Below, one piece after another: positions 12,567 to 23,154 of a stretch of 64,000 nucleotides of DNA. The stretch lies in NCBI GenBank assembly GCA_020081605.1, contig JAHREC010000019.1, forward strand, positions 124,001 to 188,000, read 5' to 3'. The DNA is from Albifimbria verrucaria. Lineage: Eukaryota; Ascomycota; Sordariomycetes; Hypocreales; Stachybotryaceae. A program made the translations under genes and the position numbers. Under the pieces are notes generated by a model. The model ran no database searches. It was not told the DNA's origin and worked only from the letters and a program-made list of their open reading frames with translations. The first letter of the stretch is position 1. The number at the start of each line of letters is the position of its first letter.

Positions 12567-13115
12567 TTGTCTTCGCTGGGGTCGCCTGAAGCGGCAACGA
12601 TAGAGGGCCCCGAAAGCAGGTTCCCATACAGCATGATCCCAAAATTTCCTAATTGGAAAAACGAGAAGGTGTCTATAGGCAAGTGGAATCACTACCTTGA
12701 CGACATGAGCAAGCTGGTGCAACAAACCAAAGGACGCTACGGCAACGACGATAATCGGCACCTGTTGGAATCCTTCGAAAGGGCGGCCCAAGGGAGTTCC
12801 ACGGGCCAAGATCCGCGATCACGGATCCAACCTGATCAGGGGATGAGGGAGCAGTTGCAGTTGGCAAACTCGGGAGCCGAGATCAAATCCTAGTCCGTGG
12901 GCACCAATCCGGACAAGACTCCCGACGCCGAGCCTTGGGACACGGTCGACTATCGGAAAACGATTGAGAATGGCGTCGGGAATGCGGGCTTGCATAGTGA
13001 CCAGGTGGCCGACGCCGCGGCTATATTCTACCAGTCGTCCAAGATAGCTCAGGAGCACAAGCTGGTCATCGAAGCGGCGCGCCGAGCAAAGCAGAGGGCG
13101 AGCAGCTGCATGTAG
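12567..13115 (+). CDS. Hypothetical helical protein, one internal TAG
   Basis: Not recognised. One reading frame runs from 12567 to a stop at 13115 and is interrupted only by TAG at 12891-12893. The product would be about 182 residues, charged and helix-rich (for example HYLDDMSKLVQQTKGRYGND and DQVADAAAIFYQSSKIAQEH). Codon third positions in the central part favour G/C, as expected for real fungal coding DNA. No signal peptide or membrane segment is visible. The first 30 residues are doubtful and the true start may lie in an unseen exon. A competing minus-strand frame overlaps the first third. Possibly a gene with one nonsense mutation; its function is unknown. Confidence 0.35.
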
Positions 13116-13318
13116 CTTTGTCTTAGTTGTGTTAGACATATGTATTTCTTCCCTCCAATTCATTTCTACACATTTACGTTTGCAACAAGTGACGGTAGAC
13201 TTATTCTATTTATTTGCTCGTTCGGCTTGAGTGCAATACTAGACATGTAGCACATTGAAACTTTGACGACTTGGAAACCCATGCAAAATTTTGATGAAGA
13301 ATTAAACTACCTAAAGCC

Positions 13319-14053
13319 TCACTCCATTGCATGCCTTTGCGCCATGGTCAGATGCGTGTCGTCGTTGAGAGCCCACTCAATCTCCTCCGAGAGTCTGTCC
13401 GCGTCGGGAGGATTCCCCTCACTATTAAACGAGAATATCCTCTGCCAGTCGTATACCATGTTCAGCTGACCACCGCTGAGCGTAAGCCCTGTGCTCTCGT
13501 CGGTGAATGACTTCTTTCCAAGGTAGTATTGGAAACTATGCTGCGCAAACACGTCTGCCCACATCGGATCGCCCGGCTCCAGTACCACCAGGACGTCTCT
13601 GAGCGTCGTAAACTTGTTGAGAACGTTCAGCGCACCGAACGTGGTCGCCGATTTGTACTAGTCATCATCATCGTTGGTCTGTATCCGCAGCCGTTGAATC
13701 TCGGACTGATGGGAGGCAAGGTCTGAGAGAAGGTACAGGCTCGTAACGCAGAAGACGTCGAGCTCAAAGTTGACCCAGGTCCAGTGCGGCTCTGTGCCTC
13801 GGGTAAAGGCGCGCTGGTACGGTGCGTGCTGCCGCGACTCGTGGCAGACGTGCATGACAGCGGGTGTCCGCATGGCCGTTGCCTCACAGCGGATGTCGTG
13901 GCCCTTCCTCTTCTGCTTGTTTCTGAAATTCCCCGGGTTCTTCAAGGTGCGGATATTGGTGATGCGACGCGGATCGGCTGACAGATTTCAGACATGGGAG
14001 CGCAGCTCTAACGGAAGGCTACTGAAGGACATGATCGTCTTGAGCAATGACAT
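13319..14053 (-). pseudogene. 2EXR-domain protein, two in-frame stops
   Basis: Starts at 14053, or at the in-frame ATG at 14032 (MSFSSLPLELRSHV...). The first block, F-x-x-LP-x-EL-R, followed by ITNIRTLKNPGNF and the TPAVMHVCHESRQHA motif, is characteristic of fungal 2EXR-domain proteins, a large family of unknown function expanded in filamentous ascomycetes. The frame is continuous over about 245 codons apart from TGA at 13988-13990 (where the family has Trp after the LP-x-EL motif) and TAG at 13658-13660. Both could be Trp codons mutated by G-to-A changes, one of which matches the RIP context on the opposite strand. No indels are seen. Downstream coding is well kept (WADVFAQHSFQYYLGKKSF), so the loss looks recent. 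Confidence 0.8.
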
Positions 14054-14115
14054 TGGTTATATGACGGGTCGAGAAGCTGATCAATTTAACCGATGACTGT
14101 AGTGGGAGGCTTAGT

Positions 14116-14156
14116 CCATCTCCTTAGTTATGCGGAGACAGTAAGGGTGCTAAGGA
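14116..14156. repeat. Small inverted repeat in an A/T-rich block
   Basis: CTCCTTAG and CTAAGGAG flank about 22 bases, with AGTCCATC/GATGGACT a little further out. The following 14160-14520 is very A/T-rich, like RIP-mutated repeat DNA, with no coding potential. It may be one end of a decayed mobile element. Confidence 0.3.
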
Positions 14157-14542
14157 GCAGGGATCTGAACTGATGGACTTATATAAAAGAGTGAATACTT
14201 ATAATCTCTAATGAACCATCAATAAGTATTTAAGTTTCTAATAGTTTGATGAGGGCCGTTATTTTATAGGCAGATTAAAATTATTCATTAGAGAATTTAT
14301 CTCTTTATAAAAATGAGAAATACGTAAATAATATACGTTATAAATATGATATAAAAGTATAAATATAAAATTTATTAATATATTTTAACTTTGAATTTTA
14401 TTTCATAGAGAAATATAAGGTAAGTTTCTATACTATGTCAATAGAGTAATATAGAAGATAAATATATTACATATAGTCACTTCTCTACATCGCCCTTAGG
14501 CTTCAGACACTCTAAATCAGGATTAAGTCTCCTAAACTCCTC

Positions 14543-14954
14543 TCAGGCAGCATCCTTCTTAGCCCTCTCCTCCTCTGTTAATATTCTCGGAACATCGCTT
14601 TGAGCAGGGTGCCACTTGTCCCACTCCGAGATATTCCGCCCATCGGCAGTGAGAAGCGCGGGCGGTATCTGATCGTCTGGAACGTTGTAATATTCTCTAA
14701 TTTGGGGCTGAGTAAGGCCACGCGCGTCCACGATGTTACGTACGGTATCAAAGTGCCGCAGAACACCATCGTGACCAAGGCACCAGATGCCGTGTCGGTC
14801 GCTTTTCATGGCCTTGAAAATTTCTTTCAAGGTCATGTCATCAGTTGTAGACTGAGGGTTGTGGTTTCGGGCATGGCTTGGCTCTGAATCTTATTAATCA
14901 GCACCTTGGAAAATAATTCGACTTGAGACTACTTGCCTCGGCGTTGCCAGACAT
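14543..14954 (-). CDS. Small hypothetical protein, 2 exons, intact
   Basis: Not recognised. The exon at 14933-14954 (MSGNAEA) joins in phase across a 49-base GT..AG intron (14884-14932, acceptor ATTCAG) to 14543-14883, giving 120 residues. An alternative acceptor 6 bases earlier (ATAAG) is also in phase. The product is soluble and charged, with the central sequence HGIWCLGHDGVLRHFDTVRN and a C-terminal lysine/glutamate-rich tail (TEEERAKKDAA). No signal peptide or membrane segment. Clean splicing and absence of stops support a real gene. It borders the A/T-rich block at 14160-14520. Confidence 0.5.
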
Positions 14955-17682
14955 GATGCTAAACTTTTGGCTCAGGGAATGGTCGCATGTGGTAATCAGA
15001 GTGGAATCAAGAGCAAGAAGTGTGCGAGTTGATGATGGTGGGGTACAGCCTGATTTCTACACCCAACAAGGGTACCTTCAGAAAAAGAGATAGCCCAGCA
15101 TAATGACGTAGGAGCCAACACAACAGAGTTGTGAGCCAAACTCCTTCTGTAATTAAAGGTCGGCTCCCAAAACCATCTTGGAGCTTTGCCCCTGTCGGCA
15201 CGCTGCCATTTCTCAAGTTGTGCTCTGATTGCTGGTTAGTGAGATGAATTGTTCGTGCGAGCTCCACGCAATACCTTGACCAAAAGAAACTCCACGTTTA
15301 CACCTGTTGTGTCAGCATGAGATAGCTGAAACTGCATGCTCGAGTGTGTCGAGAGGTTTGTTGAAGCCTATGTCGCTATCTTGATGCAGAACATCTCTGC
15401 CAGTGGAATAGCTGTCACATGGATGTCTACCTAGCGACGTCAGCACACTTAATCTCTTTTGGGCTTTTGGTCGTTAAGGAAAGGCTCAGCCGTAGTGCAT
15501 AAATCTTGTCTCTCTGTTGAAGGAACTGTTCCTCCAATGTCAAGCCTGTCAAGTAATTCGTTCGCTCACCCATGTCTCGAACCTGAAGCCTTGGCGGTGC
15601 TTTTCGAATTCTAGTTCCGTCGACTACACCCGTGACTCCGCCATGGCTTGCAACATCGTTTCCTATTCAAACATGGCCGCGAGATCAGTTCACCGCAAGC
15701 AGCGCATTTATGCTTCAGGACAGCATATCCACTTGCTCCGGAATGGTCAAGCCGACATGCCGTGCAATGACATGGCAATACATATTTCGCCCCTATCCAG
15801 TATGGTGTAAGCGTTGTAGACTACCTAGCCCCCTTCAGGGGTGGTCTATACCAGCTACCGCAGCAGCCGTAACTAGGATGTGGAGCAAAGGTTCCTTTAT
15901 TGACATCTAGGAAGATGAGGCTCAATACCGAAGATACATGACCCCTGCACACTCTCTGTACATGCTGATATTTTTGGGAATCCATATTTCGTTATCGGTA
16001 GTCTGTCCCCTTCAGATATCGTGGTTCACCCCTGCCTGTTTCCCAGGCCTGGCATGAAGAAAGAACTCACCGCAGGAAACGAACACCTCCAAGCCCTTGG
16101 CTGAAAGGCGTGGATGTCAGCACGGAGAAACAAAACCCCACGGCGAGCTGGAATTGGTCTACAAATCATGCGTTATGCCTTTCACACCCTGCGGCGATGA
16201 CAATTACCTATGTTGCTACAGGTGGGGTATCCAAACGGTCCGCGTCCGTCAAGCATCGGCGATGCGACGCTTACTGTTGGTGGATAGAATGTTCATAGTA
16301 TATTATAGCCGTGGCTTTTTGCAAGTGAAGGTACAAGATGACGCGATTCAGAGTGAACTGGAAGATACTGGTAGTATGGCTTTTTCTAATGAGGAGATGC
16401 ATGCAAACGTACACCCAGAAAGGCCGTCGTTCTCATTTTGCACCAGCCTCTCAAATTTGACATTGATTGAGTGTCAATGGCTGTAGGACAGTATAAGCAA
16501 AACTGCATGTGCAGTTGGTTCTGCGAATGATTTGATTCCTACAACTTCAAGGTGGCAGCTGACTTGGGGCCTTTGTAACTATGGCTCCACCGGTCATATT
16601 TGCACGTTTCCTGCAGGGTCAGACGAACTTCTTAAAATTGAGTGGGAACAAGAGACAGCGCGGCCTGAAGCGACATGAAAGTCAACATTTAAGCGCCTCT
16701 CTCGGGCCCAGCATCATTTCAGTCAGCAAGGTAGTTATCTCAAGGTGATGCATGCATAACATAAAAGACAGAGCGGCAAGGGTCAAAAACGGAACATTTT
16801 AGATTCCGTAGGCCCAACTCCTAGCTAGTGATGAACTCGTATAAGCTCGAAATACGGTCTAACCTCAGATATTTGTTTAATGTTTAGAGCCCAATTTAGC
16901 TTACTTATGAGCCCTATTATGGAATTAGAGCCGTGTGAGGGTATATTTGGTTTGCTGTGCTTCGTGATAATTTACAATAGTGTGCCTGGTGGTAAGCTCT
17001 GAAATAAGGCTGGAGAATCGGTGTGGGATGTAAAATTGCAGTTGGTTGATTAGTACGAGGATACGACGGTTAAGCCCTGTTTATTGGACGAGAGTGCAGC
17101 CTCACCGACTTGTGTCATTTCGTCGACTCCGCCGAGCTGAGGTTATAGGTGAAGTATGTCGTGACACCCAGCATGTGCCTGTTCGGCCGTGAAGATCATT
17201 GCCCTGTCTTTGGCTGTAACACCCCCGACCCGTTCCGAATACCTAAGGCATTTCCGAAGTTCCGGAAAAGAATTTTATTGAAAAGTTAATGGCTGCCTAG
17301 TTGGGAACCAACCGCATAACATATCTGTGTGATATTGTAAGACGGGCGAAACGAGCTCGTATCTGCACGCTACTCTTGAAATCCTAATACTACCCAACAC
17401 GGCACGGCGTAGTATTAGCCTGAAATGTGGAATTGAAAGCAAGCATGACTGAGAGGCTGCATCAGGGCCTTTCACTCCGTGCTCTGTCCATCTTGCCCCA
17501 ATCTTTCCCCTGAAATCGCTCATTGTCTTTATTCCTCTTCTAGCTCCTTCCTGTCTCTCGACTTATTCACCGTTTTATGCTGTAATGCAACCTATTCGAA
17601 ACCAAGATAAGACACGTTTTGTGAACCCACGTATCAGTTCTTCACATGTTTAGAAGGTTGTATCCTATAGTATTCTAACAAT
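14955..17682. other. No gene recognised
   Basis: Several open frames (for example 15517-15910 and 16097-16486 on +) were read and match nothing I know; they lack introns or start context. Composition is near the window average. A heavily mutated old gene in 15.5-16.5 kb cannot be excluded. Confidence 0.35.
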
Positions 17683-18843
17683 TTAAGAGACCAGCTTAGA
17701 CTCTCGCCAGATCCAAGTCAGCCCAAAAGCAAAGCCAGGCCCTGTGCAGATGATGAATGCCGGTACAAGTAGTAAGAACAACCAGTCTCTATAGGCCAGC
17801 AGACCAAGAGTCCAAAACTCCCATGCAGAATATGCTATCCATAAGAACGAACTTGCGAACGAATAGATTTCATCGCTTTGGAGAGCCAGCCGAGTATGTG
17901 CAATAAATTCCGTCTGTGCTGTGCTTTGTGGCAGAAAACACGTAGTAAGCGAGTAAGGGGACCAGCCAAGCATATACCACCACGTCGTAGTTGACAAAAA
18001 ACCAAGTGCTATTAGAATATTATTTGGCAAGGAAATTTGCCTCGCCAAATTGACGAGGGCATAAACTTGACAAGGACATGATTTGTTATGCTTAACCAGA
18101 GCGGTGACATTTGCCACGCCCAGGTCCAGTAGTGGCGGGTCTCCGGTTGTTTAGAAAAATACATAACCAAGACCTCTGATGTATGTAGCAGAAGAATAAG
18201 CGGGAGAAGGAAAGTAAGATAATGTGGATCGATTCTTTGTTGGGTAGTCGAACGAATGAGCCCTGTGATCCTTGGACCGAAACTAAGGTCAAGAAAGTAG
18301 TAAAATGGCGCTACAGGTCCTATGCCTATAAACTGTGCTGCCATTAGAAAGAGGATCGGGCTATGGTATGCATATTAGCTGATATCGGCAGGAAGCGGTT
18401 TATTGTAAAACTTACAAGTACCCTGCAGTAAACATATTCCCAACTCGACAAGACTCAATAATCCATACAGCCACAAGTACTCCAAGGTCATTCAAGAAAG
18501 TAAACATTTGCCACCAAGCGACCTCATCATAGCCTAGCGTGGATGGCGAGAATGTGACTGTGGTGCCGCGCCAGACTTCATCCAGAAACCTGAGACATGT
18601 TGGGTGAAAGTTGGCGAGGATCGGTACAGAGCCGCCTTCCCAGGAGATTCTGCCGGAGTCTAGGAAGGGCTGCTGATGGGCTACCAGCTTGCCGATGTCC
18701 AAGGTCATCAAACAAGAGTAGAATAGGTACAGAAATGGCAACGCGGTAATGATGCGGATACTCTGTTGAAGGGTCATACTGATAGAGGTACTGGCAGTAT
18801 AGTATTGATAAAACTCCAGGTGTGGTAGAAAGTGAGTGATCAT
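17683..18843 (-). CDS. Polytopic membrane protein, PaxA/AtmA-like (secondary metabolism), one frameshift
   Basis: Exons 18416-18843 and 17683-18360, with a 55-base GT..AG intron (18361-18415; branch GCTAAT), give 368 residues once a missing T is counted at 18063-18065 (minus-strand TTT run). The start is 18843 or the ATG at 18777. About seven to nine hydrophobic helices alternate with short loops. The conserved-looking core is WIIESCRVGN..., then a Gly-rich helix ending PVAPFYYFLDL and a C-terminal WIAYSAWEFWTLGLL. This arrangement recalls the PaxA/AtmA group of integral membrane proteins in fungal indole-diterpene and meroterpenoid clusters, some relatives of which act as membrane-bound terpene cyclases (established for related families). 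The match is from memory of the pattern and moderate only. Its neighbour 3 kb away is a UbiA-type protein, which supports a terpenoid role. Confidence 0.55.
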
Positions 18844-19510
18844 GAAATACGGAGAGTATCCAACTTATTTACCCAGAGACGGGGATGTGGAGTGGGGTTA
18901 TGCTTTTGTGCATCAGCTACTGTACAAACCTCCTTTCCTGGAACGTGGCCCAAGTGTCGTGATTACCAGTGTAAGGGTTTGGTTTCCCTGACGGAAAGGC
19001 TTACCCGTCGTATTAGCAAAATGCTAGGTACCCGCATGCTAGTTTGCTCTCTGTTACATCATGACACACCATTCTCCCTAGTCTCAAAGGCACCCTATAA
19101 TAGAGACCAGAAATATGGATCCGGGGTGGTGAAGTGACATCCCAACTGCATTGCAGGAAGCATTGATTTTTAGCACACCCAGCAGCCGACAAGGTATTTG
19201 CGCATGAGCGCATATGCACACGAGATATCAGTATCAGTGCACTGCATTTAGTGGCCTAATCAGACCCACACCTTTAAGCAATATTTGTCACATGCAGGAG
19301 CCACAGTCTGGGCATTCTTCCGGTGTCATACGGGAATGTTGCGGGAACTTAGGAGTGCCATAAAATCTATTGTTACTACATCACCAACCACAGGTTCTCC
19401 AACTGGGAAGAACACTTCAGCCAATATACATTTGTATCAAGTTTAGAAAATGTGATAGACATGCATAAATAGAACTGATAACTGAGTGAGTCGAGACACT
19501 ACTTTAACAT
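18844..19510. other. Intergenic, nothing seen
   Basis: Short spacer between the two minus-strand membrane-protein genes; it should hold the promoter of the gene at 17683-18843. No motif was assigned. Confidence 0.4.
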
Positions 19511-20808
19511 TTACAAATGAATGTTTACTGGAGTGTGCTCTCCATCCCACCGCTCAACCCCATTACCATCATCCCTACGGGTCAGTTCAGAACGTGCCGG
19601 AACCGAGAGTTCAATGTCCACGTTCATCTTACTCCATCCATTCCGGCTGTATTGGCTGTGGCTTAGTTGGCCCGCACCATGCGACCTCCTGGATCGTAAC
19701 AAACGCTCGATAAGTGGCTTATACGTAATGGCGCAACCTGCTATGATGGCAGTATTTACTTCTAGACCTGACAGGATTCCGGCAGTTACATTATCCCCTT
19801 AGTATTCAAATGATTAGCGAAGCTGTGCAAGTGGGAAATGATTCTTACAGCTCGGGTCGTAGGTCGATAAAACTCTGCGTGCGTAAAACAAACGTGCCAT
19901 GCTGATAATACATGCACTGTTGTCATTCATTTGGTTAATCCCATCTCAACTTGCCGAAGATTTTGAACGAGAACCTACCAGCAACCGGCAGCGAACGTTA
20001 ATGACACTAGAATCTTGTTACGGCGCGACATCTGCAACTTCCAAACCATTGGGAGTGGGTATATCAACATAACAACGTCAAGAACAATGTTAATGACACC
20101 ATTTGCAATAGTCGCGACACCGTAGTCGATACAATGCCCCTTAACAGTATGATCCCAATTATATTCGATCGGGATGCACATAAACACTGTGCCGAAAAAG
20201 CATTCGATTCCCCAGCCCACTAGTGTCTCCATTAGCTGTGATCCTTGCCTCCTTGAATTGAAGAGTAGAATATATCACGAAAGATCCACAATGGTTAGCC
20301 TACCAATAAAGCTGCCTAGCACAATCAATGCCTTGCGAAAGCGATGACTTGGGAAGATGCGGTGGTATAATAAGAGGATCGATACCTTGACCGCAACCAT
20401 ACCTGCGACGTAGAATGAAGTATTTACTATGTTATTCTTCGCAGTGTTAGCTTTGCTGTCTATAGAACCAGCAATTGCAAGCAACCACATACAATAGCAT
20501 ACGCCTTCACATTTGTCACAAGAAGCACGTGGCGCCCTTGTCCAAACCTAGTACTGTAACATAGACCCGCTAAAAAAGCAGATTTATAAGCTAATTGATT
20601 CATGAGATGTCTTTCAGCAAACGAAGTAACTACCACGGCGACAACAACTTACAAATGCTAGGATGGCTGTATAGTCATCCTTGCCAATGCCAGTACTGCA
20701 TAACCGTGCAGTAAACCGCAGAGCAATAGCTAGAAGAGTGAATGCGCCGCAAACTCCGGTGGATATATAAATATCAGGGACTCTGGTGTTGTCAATATCC
20801 TCCAGCAT
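19511..20808 (-). CDS. Fungal rhodopsin-fold integral membrane protein (PTH11-like), intact, 6 exons
   Basis: Six exons join in phase to 326 residues with no lesion: 20634-20808, 20493-20569, 20304-20436, 19979-20219, 19849-19916 and 19511-19797. The introns (64, 56, 84, 62 and 51 bases) are GT..AG, with branch signals such as GCTAAC. Family features in order: a first helix then GKDDYTAIL, a Gly-x-Gly-Arg-His motif (RFGQGRHV), the helix ending KVSILLLYHRIFP, the helix leading to CIPIEYNWD, then ANGVINIVLDVVMLIYPLPM and RRNKILVSLTFAAG, a Trp-bearing loop (DPSWDNVTAGILSGLEVN) and a hydrophilic tail of about 75 residues. The family (Fung_rhodopsin, DUF-type seven-helix proteins related to PTH11) is large and mostly uncharacterised; some members are receptor-like. 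No CFEM domain precedes it. It may be an unrelated neighbour of the terpenoid genes. Confidence 0.85.
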
Positions 20809-21542
20809 AAACGCAATTTCCTCGGGGATGGAACCACAGTCATTGCGATTTCTGAAGTAAAGTTACTCGCTCCGTTTGAAGAAGCAACGTATATCGAGTG
20901 CGGATTTACAGAATGTACGTTATGAGATCCAGGTTACAGTATATAAGCTACGACTACCCCGCCCATCAAGACCACGGGCTCGGTTGGTCCCAGACTCATA
21001 TGCAGCCTACCCTTTTGGCAAGTATGTACTCATACTGTGTTGCGCGGAGGAATAATGGAAACGACTATTACGGCGGCACGAAGCGCCAAAGCATCTATTT
21101 TTATAGACATATCATGTGTGCAAGAATCTGAAGCGTGATTGTGATCCAGAAGTCAGAGCCTACTATCATAACATCGCCTCTTGCCACGTCTTCATGCACG
21201 AAGATTACTTTGCAGAAGAAATGAAACATGCCACAGGGATTGTCGGGTTTGCTGGGAGTTTCCAGCCGCAAATTTAAGCCGAGGCTGCCCATGTATGGCT
21301 TTTCTGTTTTGATGGGTTACATTTCCTACTAAATCAGGCAAACTTCACGTCCTTATTGCACTTTGTGGTTGATATGTCTGGATCAACTGCATTACGGCGG
21401 AGTACAGGTCCGTTGTGGAGCGCCACTCGTTGAAATAATCATTGTGTTCACAAGAGGCCCGGTCAGTAACCAATAATTCCTACTAAGTCCATCCCCGCCC
21501 TAATCTACAACTCTTTGTTCCTCCCACGTACCGAACGAAGCA
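20809..21542. other. Divergent intergenic region
   Basis: Lies between the minus-strand rhodopsin-fold gene and the plus-strand UbiA-type gene, so it should carry both promoters. No convincing coding frame and no confidently placed motif. Confidence 0.4.
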
Positions 21543-22525
21543 ATGGCGAAGATGCAGAGGGCTCCGGATGCCCTCGACACAAGTAACCATCGTCCTAAAG
21601 GCACCTTGTATCACTTTTATACCTTGTTTCTATTCACGAAGAGTGATATAAAAACAGTTTTGTTACCACAAACAATCTTCAGTGTATCTGCTTTTATATC
21701 TAGAAGCGGCACTGCTATCTTTCCTAACTCCACCACTGCTTTCACAGACGAATGCATACTACATCTACTCAAACGGCTTCCGTTGATGACCCTCGTTCTT
21801 TGGAGTCACTTGCTCTTGGAGAATTTCGCCAATCAACGACTCCTGGGGCTGTGATAGAAGACAAAATTAACAAACCATGGCGACCCATTCCGTCTGGGCG
21901 CATCACGCCACAAGAAACACAAGAGCTTCTCCGCAGGGCAGTTCCACTTGTCTTACTTCTGGACTCTGTGTTAGGAATCTTCACTCAGGGCCTCATAGCC
22001 ATGTTGCTCATTTGGCTGTATAATGATCTTGATGGAAGTGGCGCCACACCTTTCGAACGTAACTTGATCAATGCGGTAGGGCTTGCTTGGTATGGCTGGT
22101 CAGGAATAATAGTACTAGATGGGTCAGAATCAAAACTTGCCAGTACAGAGCGTCACATTTTGCCATATCGATGGCTCGCTATAATGACTATGGCCGTGAT
22201 CACGACTGTGCACGCTCAGGACTTTCCAGACATAGAAGGTGACAGAATGCGAGGTCGCCGTACTATGCCTCTAGTATATGGACAGAGAGTTTCACGCTGT
22301 TCACTGGCGGTTCTCATCTTGATATGGTCACTGGCATGCCCTATCTTTTGTAATCCTTCGTCGATGCTCATGTGGGCTTTATCCATTATTTTGGGGAGTA
22401 TTATAGCGACTTGGACGATCACGAAGTGGGACCACTGGTCAAACGAGATGGTGTGGAAGCTGTGGTGCGCTTGGGTTTGTGTTCTGTATGCCTTGCCTGC
22501 CTTCGCAGAAATGGGCATCAATTGA
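21543..22525 (+). CDS. UbiA-superfamily prenyltransferase / terpene-cyclase-like membrane protein, one frameshift
   Basis: One exon. Adding one C in the short C run at 21842-21843 joins the two halves into 327 residues. Features in order: FTKSDIKTVLLPQTIF helix; NQRL near residue 98 followed by EDKINKPWRPIPSGRIT; several helices; then the second Asp-rich motif in AQDFPDIEGDRMRGRRTMPL (about residue 225), the usual DxxDxxGD pattern of UbiA enzymes; more helices to the C-terminus. UbiA proteins bind prenyl diphosphates through two Asp-rich motifs inside a nine-helix bundle. The fungal clade with NQ...ED..NKPWRP includes the UbiA-type sesquiterpene cyclase of fumagillin biosynthesis (Fma-TC). 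Substrate and reaction (transfer or cyclisation) cannot be decided here. A P450 follows 630 bases downstream on the same strand. The break falls right at the first motif. Confidence 0.82.
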
Positions 22526-23154
22526 AGAAGATGGAAAGTTAAGAGGTTGCTATACGATTCCCAGCTATGCATCCCAAGTAATTGTTAGTAACGGTGAGGA
22601 CGAAGGCGGCTAGAGAGTCATTCGGAAAAAGGATGCACGAGTCTCCTCTTCAACATAAAATCTATAATAGCCACTCGCGGGTTGAGTATGTAGCTAAGGC
22701 CTGTTGCACATGAACTAGATAGTAAAATATTGAAAAGGAGAATGTCTTCATTGCATTATAGGTCTGTGTCTGTAAATAGCTGAGAAGTGATAAGCAAATG
22801 TTACAGGTATATATGGTTTTGTAATAGAGAAATCGGCCCACATTCGTCGCTTCAACTGCTTTCGAGTTACATTCATGTATAACAGGGGTTCAACCAAGGC
22901 TGGAGCGGATATATATAGCATGGTACGCCTGAGTTAGAACCGAGCAGCACATATATATACCCGAAGGTTCCCCATTTTTGGCAGGCAAGATGTGAGCTAA
23001 ATTCCGCTTGAGAACTGCCCTTCAATACACGAGCCATTTACTATAATCAATATCGACCAAAAGAAAAACAGAAACACTTTGACTTGATAATACATTATCT
23101 CCTATTTCCTCGTATACTTTGCACCGTCAATATCACTCCATCGCCTCCTTTACA
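22526..23154. other. Intergenic, promoter region of the P450
   Basis: No coding frame. ATATATATA stretches at about 22909-22916 and 22951-22960 are TATA-like but about 200 bases from the P450 start. Confidence 0.35.

Noticed and set aside
12295..12809. Overlapping minus-strand frames that look protein-like
   Set aside because: They would need frame changes to join, overlap the plus-strand hypothetical frame and match no family. They are mentioned but not listed as a gene.
14884..14936. A GC..AG intron in the small gene at 14543-14954
   Set aside because: The GC donor gave the wrong phase. A normal GT donor four bases later (14932) restores the frame.
15517..16486. Possible decayed enzyme gene on plus strand
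   Set aside because: Frames were read on both strands; no conserved motif appeared and phases do not join through plausible introns.
20898..21292. Short frames between the rhodopsin-fold and UbiA-type genes
   Set aside because: No domain, no splice context; they sit in the divergent promoter region.
22880..22960. Possible tRNA-like arms near 22.9 kb
   Set aside because: No cloverleaf with A and B boxes could be formed; only a few paired bases were seen.
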